Assembly: GCA_947441115.1 (NCBI GenBank)
Contig: CANESS010000007.1
Span: forward strand, 1 to 38,215
Direction: 5' to 3'
From: Saprospirales bacterium
GTDB taxonomy: Bacteria > Bacteroidota > Bacteroidia > Chitinophagales > JADJOU01
DNA: 38,215 bases
Shown: positions 19,337-29,433 of the stretch, one piece after another
Layout: every line of letters begins with the position of its first letter
Numbering within the stretch: position 1 is the stretch's first letter
Made by a program: the position numbers and the translations under genes
The notes under the pieces: generated by a model
The model's input: the letters and a program-made list of their open reading frames with translations, nothing else
The model's database searches: none
What the model was told of the DNA's origin: nothing

Positions 19337-22081
19337 TTATTGCACCTCTATTTCATCTATAAAAATATAGGCATCTCCCCCTTTACCTGGATGCCATTCA
19401 GGAATCTTTCCATAGTTTTTTGCCCAAACTTTAATGTACTTAGCACGTTTTCCTATGAGGTGTGACCATAATTTAGTGCTCGCTTTCTCATCATCTTTTC
19501 CTACACTCATTTTTTCTTTCACTACCTCAGTGAAATTCTTTCCATCACTAGAGATAGATATTACATACTCCCTAGGAAAGAAAATCCAAGGTTTCTGATC
19601 TTGAAGAAAGGACGTCGCCACTTTCTTAATCTCTTTTTCTTCATTGAGCGTGATGACCGCTTCAAAATCCTGTCCCTGATATCCATGCCAATCGCCCTTT
19701 CTCCATACTTCTGTGCCACGTATACCATCTATGAGTGCCATATCTCCACCTGCATGGTATTCCGCCTTATACTTTGACTTTATCTGTATCATTCTGTCAG
19801 TCGGCAGTCTGTAAAAACTAGCATACTCCGATTTCGTTTTCTTACCATTATACATACCATAAAACTCAATATGTACATTAGTATCAATAAGAATAGAGTC
19901 TTTGAAACCTTTGGCTGTTCCTTCGTTTATATGATATACGACAGAATCTCCTCCTCCGAATTTTATCCATTGCTTAGTTTTAAAAATCTTGGAACATGGA
20001 TATATAAATGGTTGACGCTGCAATTCCATTTCATATTCTGGCAGCACCAACTCTTGGCCTTTTAGATTATAAAATTCAAATGAGTCCTGTTTCTTCCGGG
20101 TGATCGTCCAAATATCAGCTTTGATCTTTACGCTATCAAATAAGCCATCTACCGATACCATTCGCTTATCTCCCGGACAGACAGGATACATACCTAAACT
20201 AGCTAATACATACCATGCACTCATTTGACCGCAATCTTCATTTCCTATGAGGCCATCAGGTGCATTTTTATAAAAACTATCCCGTATGTATTTGACTATT
20301 TTATTTCGTTTCGTTTTATTTTTATAGAGGAATGCAATGTGATGACTCGGTTCATTTCCATGCGCATATTGACCAATGAGACCCGTGATATCTGCTTGCT
20401 CCCTCCCTTCGGTCTTTGATTTAGCTGCAAATAATTGATCTAATTTTATATCCAGAGCATCTTCTCCGCCCAATACAGACTTAAAATGATTTAAATCATG
20501 CGGCACATAAAAACTATATTGATAACTATTGGCCTCTGTAAAATGATTATCCACCATATAGGGAGAAAAGGGGGTCAACAGTGTTCCGTTCAGACGAGGC
20601 CTCATAAACCCAGTGGTAGGATCGAATACATTAATCCAATTTCGAGAGCGCCTAGAGAATTCATCCATGGCGCTCTCTGCATTGAGTTTTTTAGCCATCT
20701 GTGCTATACACCAATCATTGTAAGCATACTCTAAGGTTTTACTCACACTCTCCGCATCATCGTCTGCTCTAACATATCCATGTTTAATATAGGATTTCAT
20801 AGCTGGGCTAGTGGTATCTCGTCCTGTGGCTAGCATCATTTTAAACGCATCTCCTGCGTGAAACGATACAATGCCTTTATTATAAGTGTCCCACATTATA
20901 CTGACAGAATGATAGCCAATCATACAATTGGTCTCATTGCCCCATAATTGCCATACAGGGAGTTTCTCCACCTGTTCATACTGCTTCATAAATGAAACGA
21001 CAAAGTCATTGGTCTTTTTTCTTTCTAGAAAAGAAAGCAAAGGGTGAAGAGCTCTATAGGTATCCCATAACGAGAAAACGGTGTAGTACTCAAATTCATT
21101 TTCAGTATCATATACTTCATCATCTATACCGCGATATCGTCCGTCCACATCATTAAAAATACTAGGGTGAATCATGCAATGATATAGGGCCGTATAAAAA
21201 TTAGTTCGCTCAGTCGGGGTGCCACCAAATACATTTAATAAACTCATTTTTTTATTCCAAATCGCATTTGCATTGATCTTATATCTTTCAAAATCAAAAT
21301 CAGGCATTTCCTTATCTAGATTGAGTCGAGCACCCTCCTCGTCTACACCAGATATGGCAGTTTTGATATGTAATTCTTGATTCTTCTCCACGTCAAATTC
21401 TAGAATAAGATACTCATCTCCTCTCGCACCTTTAACTACTTGATTAGAAGTAGGCAATTTATCTAAATGGAAGAAATAATATAGTTTTTGTCTCTCCGCC
21501 CATGCCTTGCTTATTCGCATGCCTTTATAAGTGATAATATCTAGCTCTTGAATGCTTCCTTGCAGCAGTTCATCACGATGTTTTAGATTGAAAATAACTT
21601 TAGCTTTACCTTTGCGCGGAAATGTATATTTCTGGATGCCAGCCCTAAGGGTAGATGTCAGCTCTACCTTGACTCCATTATTCAATAATACAGAATAGTA
21701 ACCCGCCTTGGCTTGTTCGTTTTTATGAGAAAACTTAACTCCTCTTGCTATTAGGCTATCCAAAGGTAGATTATCATCAACATCTTTACCGAAATAGGGC
21801 ATAAAAGCTATATCTCCATAATCACTGCATCCTGTTCCACTCAGATGTGTATGACTAAATCCATAAATAGTCTTATCTGAATAATGATAGCCACTGCACC
21901 CATCCCAACTACCATCTATGCGTGTGTCTGGACTAAGCTGCACCATAGCGAAAGGCAATGTAACCCCCGGAAACGTATGCCCGTGACCACCTGTACCTAT
22001 AAGTGGATTGATAAATTGAGTTAGATTCTGTCCATATAATGAACTGAAAGATAAGATAACTAGATAAAAAATTTGCTTCAT
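19337..22081 (-). CDS. Secreted GH92 family glycosyl hydrolase (alpha-mannosidase family) with C-terminal discoidin-like domain
   Basis: FINPLIGTGGHGHTFPGVTLPFAMVQLSPDTR; GNEDCGQMSAWYVLASLGMYPVCPG; C-terminal F5/8-type-like GYQGQDFEAVITLNEEKEIKKVATSFLQDQKPWIFFP. Confidence 0.93.
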   Translation of the reverse strand: MKQIFYLVILSFSSLYGQNLTQFINPLIGTGGHGHTFPGVTLPFAMVQLSPDTRIDGSWDGCSGYHYSDKTIYGFSHTHLSGTGCSDYGDIAFMPYFGKDVDDNLPLDSLIARGVKFSHKNEQAKAGYYSVLLNNGVKVELTSTLRAGIQKYTFPRKGKAKVIFNLKHRDELLQGSIQELDIITYKGMRISKAWAERQKLYYFFHLDKLPTSNQVVKGARGDEYLILEFDVEKNQELHIKTAISGVDEEGARLNLDKEMPDFDFERYKINANAIWNKKMSLLNVFGGTPTERTNFYTALYHCMIHPSIFNDVDGRYRGIDDEVYDTENEFEYYTVFSLWDTYRALHPLLSFLERKKTNDFVVSFMKQYEQVEKLPVWQLWGNETNCMIGYHSVSIMWDTYNKGIVSFHAGDAFKMMLATGRDTTSPAMKSYIKHGYVRADDDAESVSKTLEYAYNDWCIAQMAKKLNAESAMDEFSRRSRNWINVFDPTTGFMRPRLNGTLLTPFSPYMVDNHFTEANSYQYSFYVPHDLNHFKSVLGGEDALDIKLDQLFAAKSKTEGREQADITGLIGQYAHGNEPSHHIAFLYKNKTKRNKIVKYIRDSFYKNAPDGLIGNEDCGQMSAWYVLASLGMYPVCPGDKRMVSVDGLFDSVKIKADIWTITRKKQDSFEFYNLKGQELVLPEYEMELQRQPFIYPCSKIFKTKQWIKFGGGDSVVYHINEGTAKGFKDSILIDTNVHIEFYGMYNGKKTKSEYASFYRLPTDRMIQIKSKYKAEYHAGGDMALIDGIRGTEVWRKGDWHGYQGQDFEAVITLNEEKEIKKVATSFLQDQKPWIFFPREYVISISSDGKNFTEVVKEKMSVGKDDEKASTKLWSHLIGKRAKYIKVWAKNYGKIPEWHPGKGGDAYIFIDEIEVQ

Positions 22082-22271
22082 TATTGGTAAAATAAATATC
22101 GACTGAAACCTAAAATCAAAGTTAGTGGATTAAAATCATATTATCTGATTTTGATTTAATGACAAAAAAATGATTTGACAATAACTATAATATCTAGGGT
22201 TCAATTTAACATATTAAGTGACCATTATTAAAGAGGAATAGAAAAAATAAATTCTAGTACTTTTTTACTAT

Positions 22272-23405
22272 TTACAATTTAGACATAACTGCTTTTATCT
22301 TCTCCTCTTTCCAGCTTTTATAATCACCTGCTTGGATATGCGCTCTAGCTTCGCGCACGAGCTCTAGATAAAAACTCAAATTATTGATAGAAGCTATCTG
22401 CATAGCGAGAAGCTCTTCGCATTTGAATAAATGCCTTAGGTAGGATTTCGATGTAGATTGAATCAGTGGATTCGATGACAAACTATCTACAGCAGATAAA
22501 TCGAATTCCCATTTCTTGCTCTTCGCATGCAAAATTCCTTGATGAGTAAATAAATAACCATGTCTCGCATTTCGAGTAGGCATCACACAATCGAACATAT
22601 CGATCCCTCTATCAATAGCCTCTAGGATATTCTCTGGAGTACCTACACCCATCAAATAACGTGGTGCTGAAATTGGTAGTATGTCATTGACAATTTCTAT
22701 CATGGAATACATTTCTTCAGCAGGTTCACCTACCGCTAATCCACCTATCGCATTGCCTGCGGCTCCCTTATCTGCAATATATTTCGCAGACTCTATTCGG
22801 AGATCTTTATATACACTCCCCTGTACTATAGGGAATAAATGTTGAGCATATCCGTAATTTCCTTCTCCCTTCTTCATATGAGCTAAGCACCTATCTAGCC
22901 ACCTATGCGTCAATCCGAGAGAATTTTTGGCATAGGTATAGTCACATGGATAAGGAGTACATTCATCAAAGGCCATGATAATATCCGCCCCAATGGCACA
23001 CTGAATATCTATAATACCTTCTGGCGTAAACAAATGATAGCTTCCATCAATATGAGATGCGAACTTGACTCCTTCCTCAGTTATTTTACGACGATGCGCT
23101 AGAGAATATACCTGAAACCCTCCACTATCCGTGAGCATAGGTTTATTCCAGCCAGTAAATTTTTGCAATCCACCCGCATTTTTTAATACCCCTATTCCAG
23201 GTCTCAGATAAAGATGGTAGGTATTTCCTAGGATGATATCTGCTTGAATATCTTCCTTCAATTCTGAGAAATGCACTGCCTTGACAGTTGCTTGTGTGCC
23301 AACAGGCATGAAAATGGGCGTCTGAATATCCCCATGAGCTGTTTGAATCAGTCCTGCTCGGGCATTTGAACCTTTCGAATGACCCTCTAATGTAAAAAAT
23401 GGCAT
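22272..23405 (-). CDS. tgt: tRNA-guanine transglycosylase (Tgt)
   Basis: MPVGTQATVKAV, ILGNTYHLYLRPG, MLTDSGGFQVYSLA, GGLAVGEPAEEMY, DCVMPTRNARHGYLFT. Confidence 0.95.
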   Translation of the reverse strand: MPFFTLEGHSKGSNARAGLIQTAHGDIQTPIFMPVGTQATVKAVHFSELKEDIQADIILGNTYHLYLRPGIGVLKNAGGLQKFTGWNKPMLTDSGGFQVYSLAHRRKITEEGVKFASHIDGSYHLFTPEGIIDIQCAIGADIIMAFDECTPYPCDYTYAKNSLGLTHRWLDRCLAHMKKGEGNYGYAQHLFPIVQGSVYKDLRIESAKYIADKGAAGNAIGGLAVGEPAEEMYSMIEIVNDILPISAPRYLMGVGTPENILEAIDRGIDMFDCVMPTRNARHGYLFTHQGILHAKSKKWEFDLSAVDSLSSNPLIQSTSKSYLRHLFKCEELLAMQIASINNLSFYLELVREARAHIQAGDYKSWKEEKIKAVMSKL

Positions 23406-23416
23406 AGGCGTCGAGA

Positions 23417-24280
23417 CTATCGCACGATTAATGTCTCTGACACTAATTCTGTCGTAGCAGCTCCGTGTAGTTCTTTTAATAAAGAAGTGACTTCATCGTC
23501 ATTAAAATTACAGAACCATCTGTCCGCGCGAGCTTCTATAGATGGGAGACCTTTACCTCGAATGGTATCACAGATAATGACGCTTGGCTTCTCACTATGA
23601 AAAGGCAAGGCTGAAAAAGCATCATGGAGTGCAGCAAAATCATGACCGTCTATGCGTCTCACTTCAGCTCCAAATGCAATAAATTTATCGGCAAAAGGCT
23701 CCAATGGAATCAAATCTTCCGTAGCCATATTAGCCTGAAAGTGATTTCTATCTACTACAATAGTCAAATTATTGATCTTTTTAGCACTAGCTACAAGCAT
23801 GGCTTCCCATACAGAACCCTCATCGCATTCCCCATCCCCTACTATGCAGATGATTTTATTCGATTGCTTTTTCATTTTACAGTCATAAGCTACACCTAAA
23901 GCTACAGATGGAAGATGACCGAGTGAACCTGAATGGAATTCTATACCATCTACTTTCCTATTTGGGTGCCAGTAGATGTCATCATTAGATTTCAAGTGAT
24001 TATTAATTAGTCGATCTCTTGTCATCCAGCCTTTTTCTACAAACATGCCATAGAGTGCTGGCACATCATGACCTTTGGATAGAAAAAGATAATCTCGCTG
24101 CGGGTCTTTAAAATTATGAGGTCCGATGTTGAGATAATCGTGATAGAGATAGACGAGAATATCAGCACAAGATAAGGATGCTCCCGTGAAGCAGCCTCCA
24201 TGGGTACTCATATTGACGATATGCTCTCTTACATTAAGAGCATTCTTCTCTAATTCATTTTTCTTTTCTGCAGCTAGCAT
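23417..24280 (-). CDS. Transketolase N-terminal (TPP-binding) subunit
   Basis: STHGGCFTGASLSCADILVYLY, FLSKGHDVPALYG, SGSLGHLPSVALGVA, IVGDGECDEGSVWEA...VVDRN; 287 aa, no C-terminal domain. Confidence 0.92.
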   Translation of the reverse strand: MLAAEKKNELEKNALNVREHIVNMSTHGGCFTGASLSCADILVYLYHDYLNIGPHNFKDPQRDYLFLSKGHDVPALYGMFVEKGWMTRDRLINNHLKSNDDIYWHPNRKVDGIEFHSGSLGHLPSVALGVAYDCKMKKQSNKIICIVGDGECDEGSVWEAMLVASAKKINNLTIVVDRNHFQANMATEDLIPLEPFADKFIAFGAEVRRIDGHDFAALHDAFSALPFHSEKPSVIICDTIRGKGLPSIEARADRWFCNFNDDEVTSLLKELHGAATTELVSETLIVR

Positions 24281-24289
24281 ACGTTTAAT

Positions 24290-27175
24290 TTAAAATCCAA
24301 ATAATACTTTACTATCTATCTCCTCTATATGTCCGAAACTTTTTATGTCTTCAAACTTTAATTTTGATTTATCTCCCATAATCGCTGTGGTATATACTTT
24401 ATTAGCTATTTTCAATTCAAACTCCTTTGAGAAACTTACCAATGTAGCATTCTTTATGGACTCTAGAACTTCTTTTCTGTAATCATAGTCTACATTCAAT
24501 CTTTTCATATTTAAGAATGACCAGTATATATTATCTCTTACGATTCTGTCCGATGATATTTGCTTCATAACACTTTCTCGAGCATTGTTAAATTGAATTT
24601 CTACATTTGGAGCTTTACTTTTTAATTTTTTAAACTCATTGGCAGCTGTAGCCATTTTATCAGCTTGAGTACCGATAAAAGACTGTAAGAAAAATGTCTC
24701 TCCTTTGACACTTGGAGGCGCGTAAAATGAATATGCAGAGTATGCTAATGCCTTCTGCTCTCTTAACTCCTGAAAGACGATGGAGGACAAGCCACTTCCG
24801 AAGAAATCATTGTATAGATTAGAAAAAGGCAAATTAGCTTTAGTGAATACTTCAGATTTATGTAAGAACATAATTTGAGCTTGTACCATATTAGCATAAT
24901 TATAAAGGAAAACTTTATCATAGTCATTTGCTAGTATTTCAAAACTGGCTAATTTCGCAGGTGGCGCCATATACTTGGCATCCATCATACTATAAGAACG
25001 AGGCAAATTAATTAAGGCATTCTTTTCATCCTTGCCATAATAAAATATGTTATGCTTATATTTTACTAGATTATTTAGGTAATTGACTACCTGAGAAGGC
25101 AATAAAGCATTCAATTCCTCATTAGTTAAGACTGTATTAAAAGGATTCTGACGACCATATTTAGAATAATTGACTAAAGCCTGAAAACAAGCACCTTTAT
25201 TAATTTTAGCATTGTCTCTTTCTTTAAGATTATTTTCTATCAAGCTCTTCCATACAACTTCATCCACTTTGGTAGTAGAAAGATTGTCATATAGAAGGGC
25301 GATGCCAGCTTTCATATTCTGCTCTAGTCCTGCTAAAGTGATAATAGTTTTATCTCTCTGCACGCTAGATGATATTTCTAATCCGTTTTTGTAAAGTTCT
25401 TTTTTCAGTTGCTCGTTAGACAAGGCATTGGTGCCTAAGAAATTTAAATATGACGTAGCTAATCCTAGCAATTTAGAATGGTCTTTGCCAAAAGGCAAAA
25501 CAATACAATATTTTGCAAAATTATTCTCGTCATTTTTCACAAAACTGAATTCTATATCTCCTTTTAGTTTTTGGGTTTTAATAGCTGTTTTGTAATCTAC
25601 ATAAAGAGGTTCTATATTAGGACTTTTGGTACTCGTTATATCTTTATAAAAGTTAGAGCTATTATCTCTATTCATGACTACTGGCGTTATCTGGGGCTTA
25701 TCTACCTTTGGATTAGTTGATTCGCCTTTGCGCTTATAGGATACCGCATAGTTATCTGTTCTATAATATTTGTTTGCGAAATCCATTAGATCTTTCTTAG
25801 TAAATTTTCGCATATCGCTGATTTGCGAAACAAAATTTTCCCAAGGAATATTTTCTGTAAATGAACTAACAAAAGCATTGGCTCTGGCTGCGTTACTCTC
25901 ATATCCTTTTATGGTTTTAAGTTCTAAATCATTAATAGACGCCTGAATTAACCATTCGTCAAATTCTCCCTTTTTAAACTTCTCCAGTTGCTCTAGAAGT
26001 ATATCTCTTACTTCTTCTAAAGTCTGACCTTCCTTTGGTTTGCCATTGAGCATATAAACGCTGATATCATGCATAGTGCTTACAAAAGAACTAGCCGATA
26101 GCGTTCTCTGTTTTTGTACTACATTCAAATCTATAATTCCAGCTACACCATTAGCCATGATCATATCAATTACCGAAGCTTTCAATTGTTCCTTATCACT
26201 CGGCGGTGGTATCCTATATCCTACGTATAGAAATTCTTCTTGCGGCCCAAAATTTTCAATCGTTAGAGGTTTAGTGATTGCTGGTAGTTCAGCCATTTTG
26301 AACGGTTCGATATCCTTTGGTTGCCAACCACCGAAATATTTGTCGATAAGGGCCACCGTTTTTTCTGGATCTAAATCGCCAGATAAACAAATTGCGACAT
26401 TATTCGGCACATAATATTTCTCGAAATACTTTCTGATATTTATCATAGAAGGATTTTTCAAATGTTCTCCCTCGCCTATAGTAGTTTGTGTGCCGTAAGG
26501 ATGATTTGACAATAAAGCTTTCAATAAATTAGCATAAGCCCATCTTCCGTCATTATCTTGACTAATATTGAACTCTTCATATACCGCTTCTAATTCTGTA
26601 TGAAATAGACGCATCACTAAGTGGTTAAATCTCTCACTCTCTAGCTTGAGCCACTTTTCTAGTTCGTTGCTAGGTATGATATTCTGGTAGACAGTCTGAT
26701 CAGAGCTAGTATAAGCGTTCGTATTTTGGGCTCCTAAAGAGGTGACAATCTTGTCGTATTCATTTGGCACAGCTAGTTTCGAAGCTTCGTAGCTCATACT
26801 ATCTATTTTTTTATAGATAGCTTTTTTGATTTCTGGGTTTTTTTCTGCCTTGTGTTTTTCATATAAATCAGAGATTTGACTGAGGAGACTTTTTTCTCTT
26901 TCCCAATCCGTGGTGCCTAGGTTCGGAGTGCCTTTAAACATAAGATGCTCAAGGTAATGGGCTAGACCAGTATTGTCACTTGGATCAAATTTAGACCCAG
27001 CTTTGACAGCTATATATGTTTGGATTTTAGGCTCTGTCTTATTTACAGTCATATAAATCTTCAGTCCATTCTTAAGAGTATGTATTTTAGCATTTAACAT
27101 GTCATTGGGAACTTCTGTAAACTGAGCTTTCATGCTTGTAGTGATAATCATAAGTGATAAAAAAATGTATTTCAT
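24290..27175 (-). CDS. M16 family (pitrilysin-like) zinc metallopeptidase, two-domain
   Basis: GLAHYLEHLMFKGTPNLG (HxxEH), downstream ELEAVYEEFN, R/Y motif region in second half; N-terminal signal sequence. Confidence 0.92.
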   Translation of the reverse strand: MKYIFLSLMIITTSMKAQFTEVPNDMLNAKIHTLKNGLKIYMTVNKTEPKIQTYIAVKAGSKFDPSDNTGLAHYLEHLMFKGTPNLGTTDWEREKSLLSQISDLYEKHKAEKNPEIKKAIYKKIDSMSYEASKLAVPNEYDKIVTSLGAQNTNAYTSSDQTVYQNIIPSNELEKWLKLESERFNHLVMRLFHTELEAVYEEFNISQDNDGRWAYANLLKALLSNHPYGTQTTIGEGEHLKNPSMINIRKYFEKYYVPNNVAICLSGDLDPEKTVALIDKYFGGWQPKDIEPFKMAELPAITKPLTIENFGPQEEFLYVGYRIPPPSDKEQLKASVIDMIMANGVAGIIDLNVVQKQRTLSASSFVSTMHDISVYMLNGKPKEGQTLEEVRDILLEQLEKFKKGEFDEWLIQASINDLELKTIKGYESNAARANAFVSSFTENIPWENFVSQISDMRKFTKKDLMDFANKYYRTDNYAVSYKRKGESTNPKVDKPQITPVVMNRDNSSNFYKDITSTKSPNIEPLYVDYKTAIKTQKLKGDIEFSFVKNDENNFAKYCIVLPFGKDHSKLLGLATSYLNFLGTNALSNEQLKKELYKNGLEISSSVQRDKTIITLAGLEQNMKAGIALLYDNLSTTKVDEVVWKSLIENNLKERDNAKINKGACFQALVNYSKYGRQNPFNTVLTNEELNALLPSQVVNYLNNLVKYKHNIFYYGKDEKNALINLPRSYSMMDAKYMAPPAKLASFEILANDYDKVFLYNYANMVQAQIMFLHKSEVFTKANLPFSNLYNDFFGSGLSSIVFQELREQKALAYSAYSFYAPPSVKGETFFLQSFIGTQADKMATAANEFKKLKSKAPNVEIQFNNARESVMKQISSDRIVRDNIYWSFLNMKRLNVDYDYRKEVLESIKNATLVSFSKEFELKIANKVYTTAIMGDKSKLKFEDIKSFGHIEEIDSKVLFGF

Positions 27176-27464
27176 TCTAAGTGGTTTTAGTCAATGTGGG
27201 CAAATTTCGTTTAACGAACAAAAATAGGATTAAAATCCAAATTGTACCGTATAAGAATTGGTAAATTGGTCACAAAAAATCACCAATACCATTTCTAGCA
27301 AGGTATTATAACAAAATTAACAAGTTGTTATTTTACTTTGATTAATGATATAAGTTCTTGTTTAAAAATGCTAATATTCACTTAAGGCACAGGTAAAAAA
27401 GAACTAATCATTTGAATTTCTGTTCATAATGATAATTTTACAGCCAATTTAAACTAGTTTGCAT

Positions 27465-27472
27465 TAAATTTG
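27465..27472 (+). promoter_or_regulatory. Putative -7 box TAAATTTG upstream of psd
   Basis: TAnnTTTG consensus, 20 nt before the GTG start. Confidence 0.4.
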
Positions 27473-27491
27473 CCCACCAAAAAATAAAAGT

Positions 27492-28148
27492 GTGAAGATC
27501 CATAAAGAAGGATACGGACTTATTTTTATAGTTTTCTTTTTTGCTCTGGCTATGACCACCTTATGGTATTTGTACTACCCTAAGGACAAATGGGCTTTGA
27601 CAGTCAGCATATTATCTATAATCATTTGTCTTTTTATTATTTCATTTTTCAGAAATCCTAAGCGTTATATTCCGATAGGAGACGACAGTATTATCTGCCC
27701 AGCCGATGGGAAAGTGGTGGTCATAGAAGATGTCATGGAAACTGAGTATTTTAATGAAATGCGAAAACAAGTTTCTGTGTTCATGTCTCCTGCTAATGTG
27801 CACGTCAATAGGAGTCCTATAGACGGCGAAGTCAAATATTTCAAATACCACCCTGGCAAATACCTAGTAGCCTGGCACCCGAAATCTAGTACAGATAATG
27901 AGCGGACAAGTATGGTGATAGAAAATGAGTCCTTTTCAGTTCTCGTTAGACAGATAGCAGGAAAATTAGCCAGGCGTATCGTTTATTATGTAGAAGAAGG
28001 GGATGAAATAGAGCGAGGCGAGGAGTTTGGATTTATCAAATTTGGTTCAAGAATAGATCTTTTTCTGCCGTTGAATACTCAGATAAATGTAGAATTGAAT
28101 CAAAAGGTACGAGGCGGCGAAACCATAATAGGTATTATTCCAGGTTAA
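27492..28148 (+). CDS. psd: Phosphatidylserine decarboxylase-type protein (short form), GTG start
   Basis: FFRNPKR, CPADGKVV, VHVNRSPIDGEVKYFKYHPGKYL, IKFGSRIDLFLP (GS self-cleavage region). Confidence 0.92.
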   Translation: MKIHKEGYGLIFIVFFFALAMTTLWYLYYPKDKWALTVSILSIIICLFIISFFRNPKRYIPIGDDSIICPADGKVVVIEDVMETEYFNEMRKQVSVFMSPANVHVNRSPIDGEVKYFKYHPGKYLVAWHPKSSTDNERTSMVIENESFSVLVRQIAGKLARRIVYYVEEGDEIERGEEFGFIKFGSRIDLFLPLNTQINVELNQKVRGGETIIGIIPG

Positions 28149-28189
28149 GTTTAGGGTTATTTAAATATCGGCATTTAAACTTATTTAAT

Positions 28190-28197
28190 TAAATTTG
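28190..28197 (+). promoter_or_regulatory. Putative -7 box TAAATTTG for the Cys-rich small ORF
   Basis: TAnnTTTG consensus; makes the tracker TTG start at 28195 implausible. Confidence 0.5.
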
Positions 28198-28239
28198 CGT
28201 TTATATAAGTGTATTCCTAAACAATTAAATATCATAAAA

Positions 28240-28461
28240 ATGAAAAAAGTACTTTTAACAATAGCAGTATTATTTACAGCGGCTTCTATTTCCCTAGCTT
28301 GTAGCGAAGAGAAAAAAGCTTGTTGCAAAAAAGGTGAGAAAAAAGCTTGTGCTGCTTCTAAAGATGAGAAGTCTTGCTCAAAAGCTAAAGCTTGTTGCAA
28401 GAAAAAAGGTTCTTCTGAGACTGCAGTTGCAGCTCCAGTTCAGGAAACTCCAGCTAAATAA
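28240..28461 (+). CDS. Small secreted Cys/Lys/Ala-rich protein (73 aa), unknown function
   Basis: ATG 28240: MKKVLLTIAVLFTAASISLACSEEKKACCKKGEKKACAASKDEKSCSKAKACCKKKGSSETAVAAPVQETPAK; signal sequence; 7 Cys in the mature part. Confidence 0.8.
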   Translation: MKKVLLTIAVLFTAASISLACSEEKKACCKKGEKKACAASKDEKSCSKAKACCKKKGSSETAVAAPVQETPAK

Positions 28462-28482
28462 TAAATTTTTTAGTTTAAGCTC

Positions 28483-28512
28483 AATGCTAACCTTCGGGTT
28501 AGCATTTTTTTT
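28483..28512 (+). terminator. Rho-independent terminator with UUCG tetraloop
   Basis: AATGCTAACC-TTCG-GGTTAGCATT followed by a T-tract; 10-bp perfect stem. Confidence 0.92.
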
Positions 28513-29206
28513 ATCTAGTATCCAAGATCTCATAGCCCGGATAGTCTTTTGCCAGCAGAGTATATGTACCCGCTGCTACAGTTTTAAATTCTTGCATATT
28601 CGCAAATTTAAAACTTATCCTATGTCCTCCTTTATCATAGAGTTTTGCTCCTAGTATATGATGTTTCTTAACATCGAGTGTCAGATCTACCTTGAAAAAA
28701 TTGGAATTTTTATTTAAAGGTACTAGTTCCAAAACGATTTGCTGACTTTGCAGAGGTTCTTTAACCCTATATTTAAATAGACGAGAGTAATTCTTTATTA
28801 TGTCGATAGGGGTCTCTGCCTTAGATTGTTTTGGCTTCGAATATTTACTTATATTGATTTCCTTTTCCCCCTTATTGATAGTCCATTGTGTCTTTCCATC
28901 ATTTATAGTCTTCATATCTGGTAAATCCACAATAAATCGGTCTCCGCTGCCTGTGTAGCTCCCTTGATAAGTTTGCTTTTTTTGATCTGCATCTATAATT
29001 TCTGCAGTAAAATTGAGTTTATAGCCTTTCAAGGTTTGGAGTTTGGTGTTGACCAGCTTTAAATATTTTTCAGCCTCGGGGTCATTATTCGCACTAGGCT
29101 GTCCTGATTTAGGCTGAGATTGAAGCACTTGTGTGAAACAGATACTGATAATTAGCAGCACGAAGAGTTTTAAACTCGTTTTTCTAGTGAATGGAATTAA
29201 ATACAT
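28511..29206 (-). CDS. LolA-like outer-membrane lipoprotein carrier protein
   Basis: Signal peptide, then YLKLVNTKLQTLKGYKLNFTAEIIDADQKKQTYQGSYTGSGDRFIVDLPDMKTINDGKTQWTIN; LolA-like fold pattern and size. Confidence 0.8.
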   Translation of the reverse strand: MYLIPFTRKTSLKLFVLLIISICFTQVLQSQPKSGQPSANNDPEAEKYLKLVNTKLQTLKGYKLNFTAEIIDADQKKQTYQGSYTGSGDRFIVDLPDMKTINDGKTQWTINKGEKEINISKYSKPKQSKAETPIDIIKNYSRLFKYRVKEPLQSQQIVLELVPLNKNSNFFKVDLTLDVKKHHILGAKLYDKGGHRISFKFANMQEFKTVAAGTYTLLAKDYPGYEILDTR

Positions 29207-29433
29207 GATGTAAAACTATGGTTTTCTTTGCTATTTTAAGACTAAAATTAATTGACTCCGTTTAATTCAGAAGTGAAAACCAAAACAGTCCAATCAAATT
29301 TTCCAGAATAAATAGTATTTTTTCTGATTATCGATATTTACATCTATTGGTATAATGTTTGAAGAGACTTTCTTGCATCCAGATGAAGTAAGGAAGAACA
29401 AGTTAGGAAAACAATAAAATAAAAAAAATAATG

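Noticed and set aside
26076-26414. 112-aa plus-strand ORF inside the M16 peptidase gene
   Set aside because: Antisense to a conserved coding region; no independent support.
28185-28400. 71-aa minus-strand ORF
   Set aside because: Antisense to the Cys-rich gene; low-complexity mirror sequence (AFFSPFLQQAFFSS).
28334-28654. 106-aa plus-strand ORF
   Set aside because: Frame-shifted reading of the Cys-rich ORF, then crosses the terminator into the antisense LolA-like gene.
29355-29417. 20-codon ORF MFEETFLHPDEVRKNKLGKQ upstream of kdsB
   Set aside because: Too short and without a clear ribosome-binding site or recognisable family; could be chance in AT-rich intergenic DNA.
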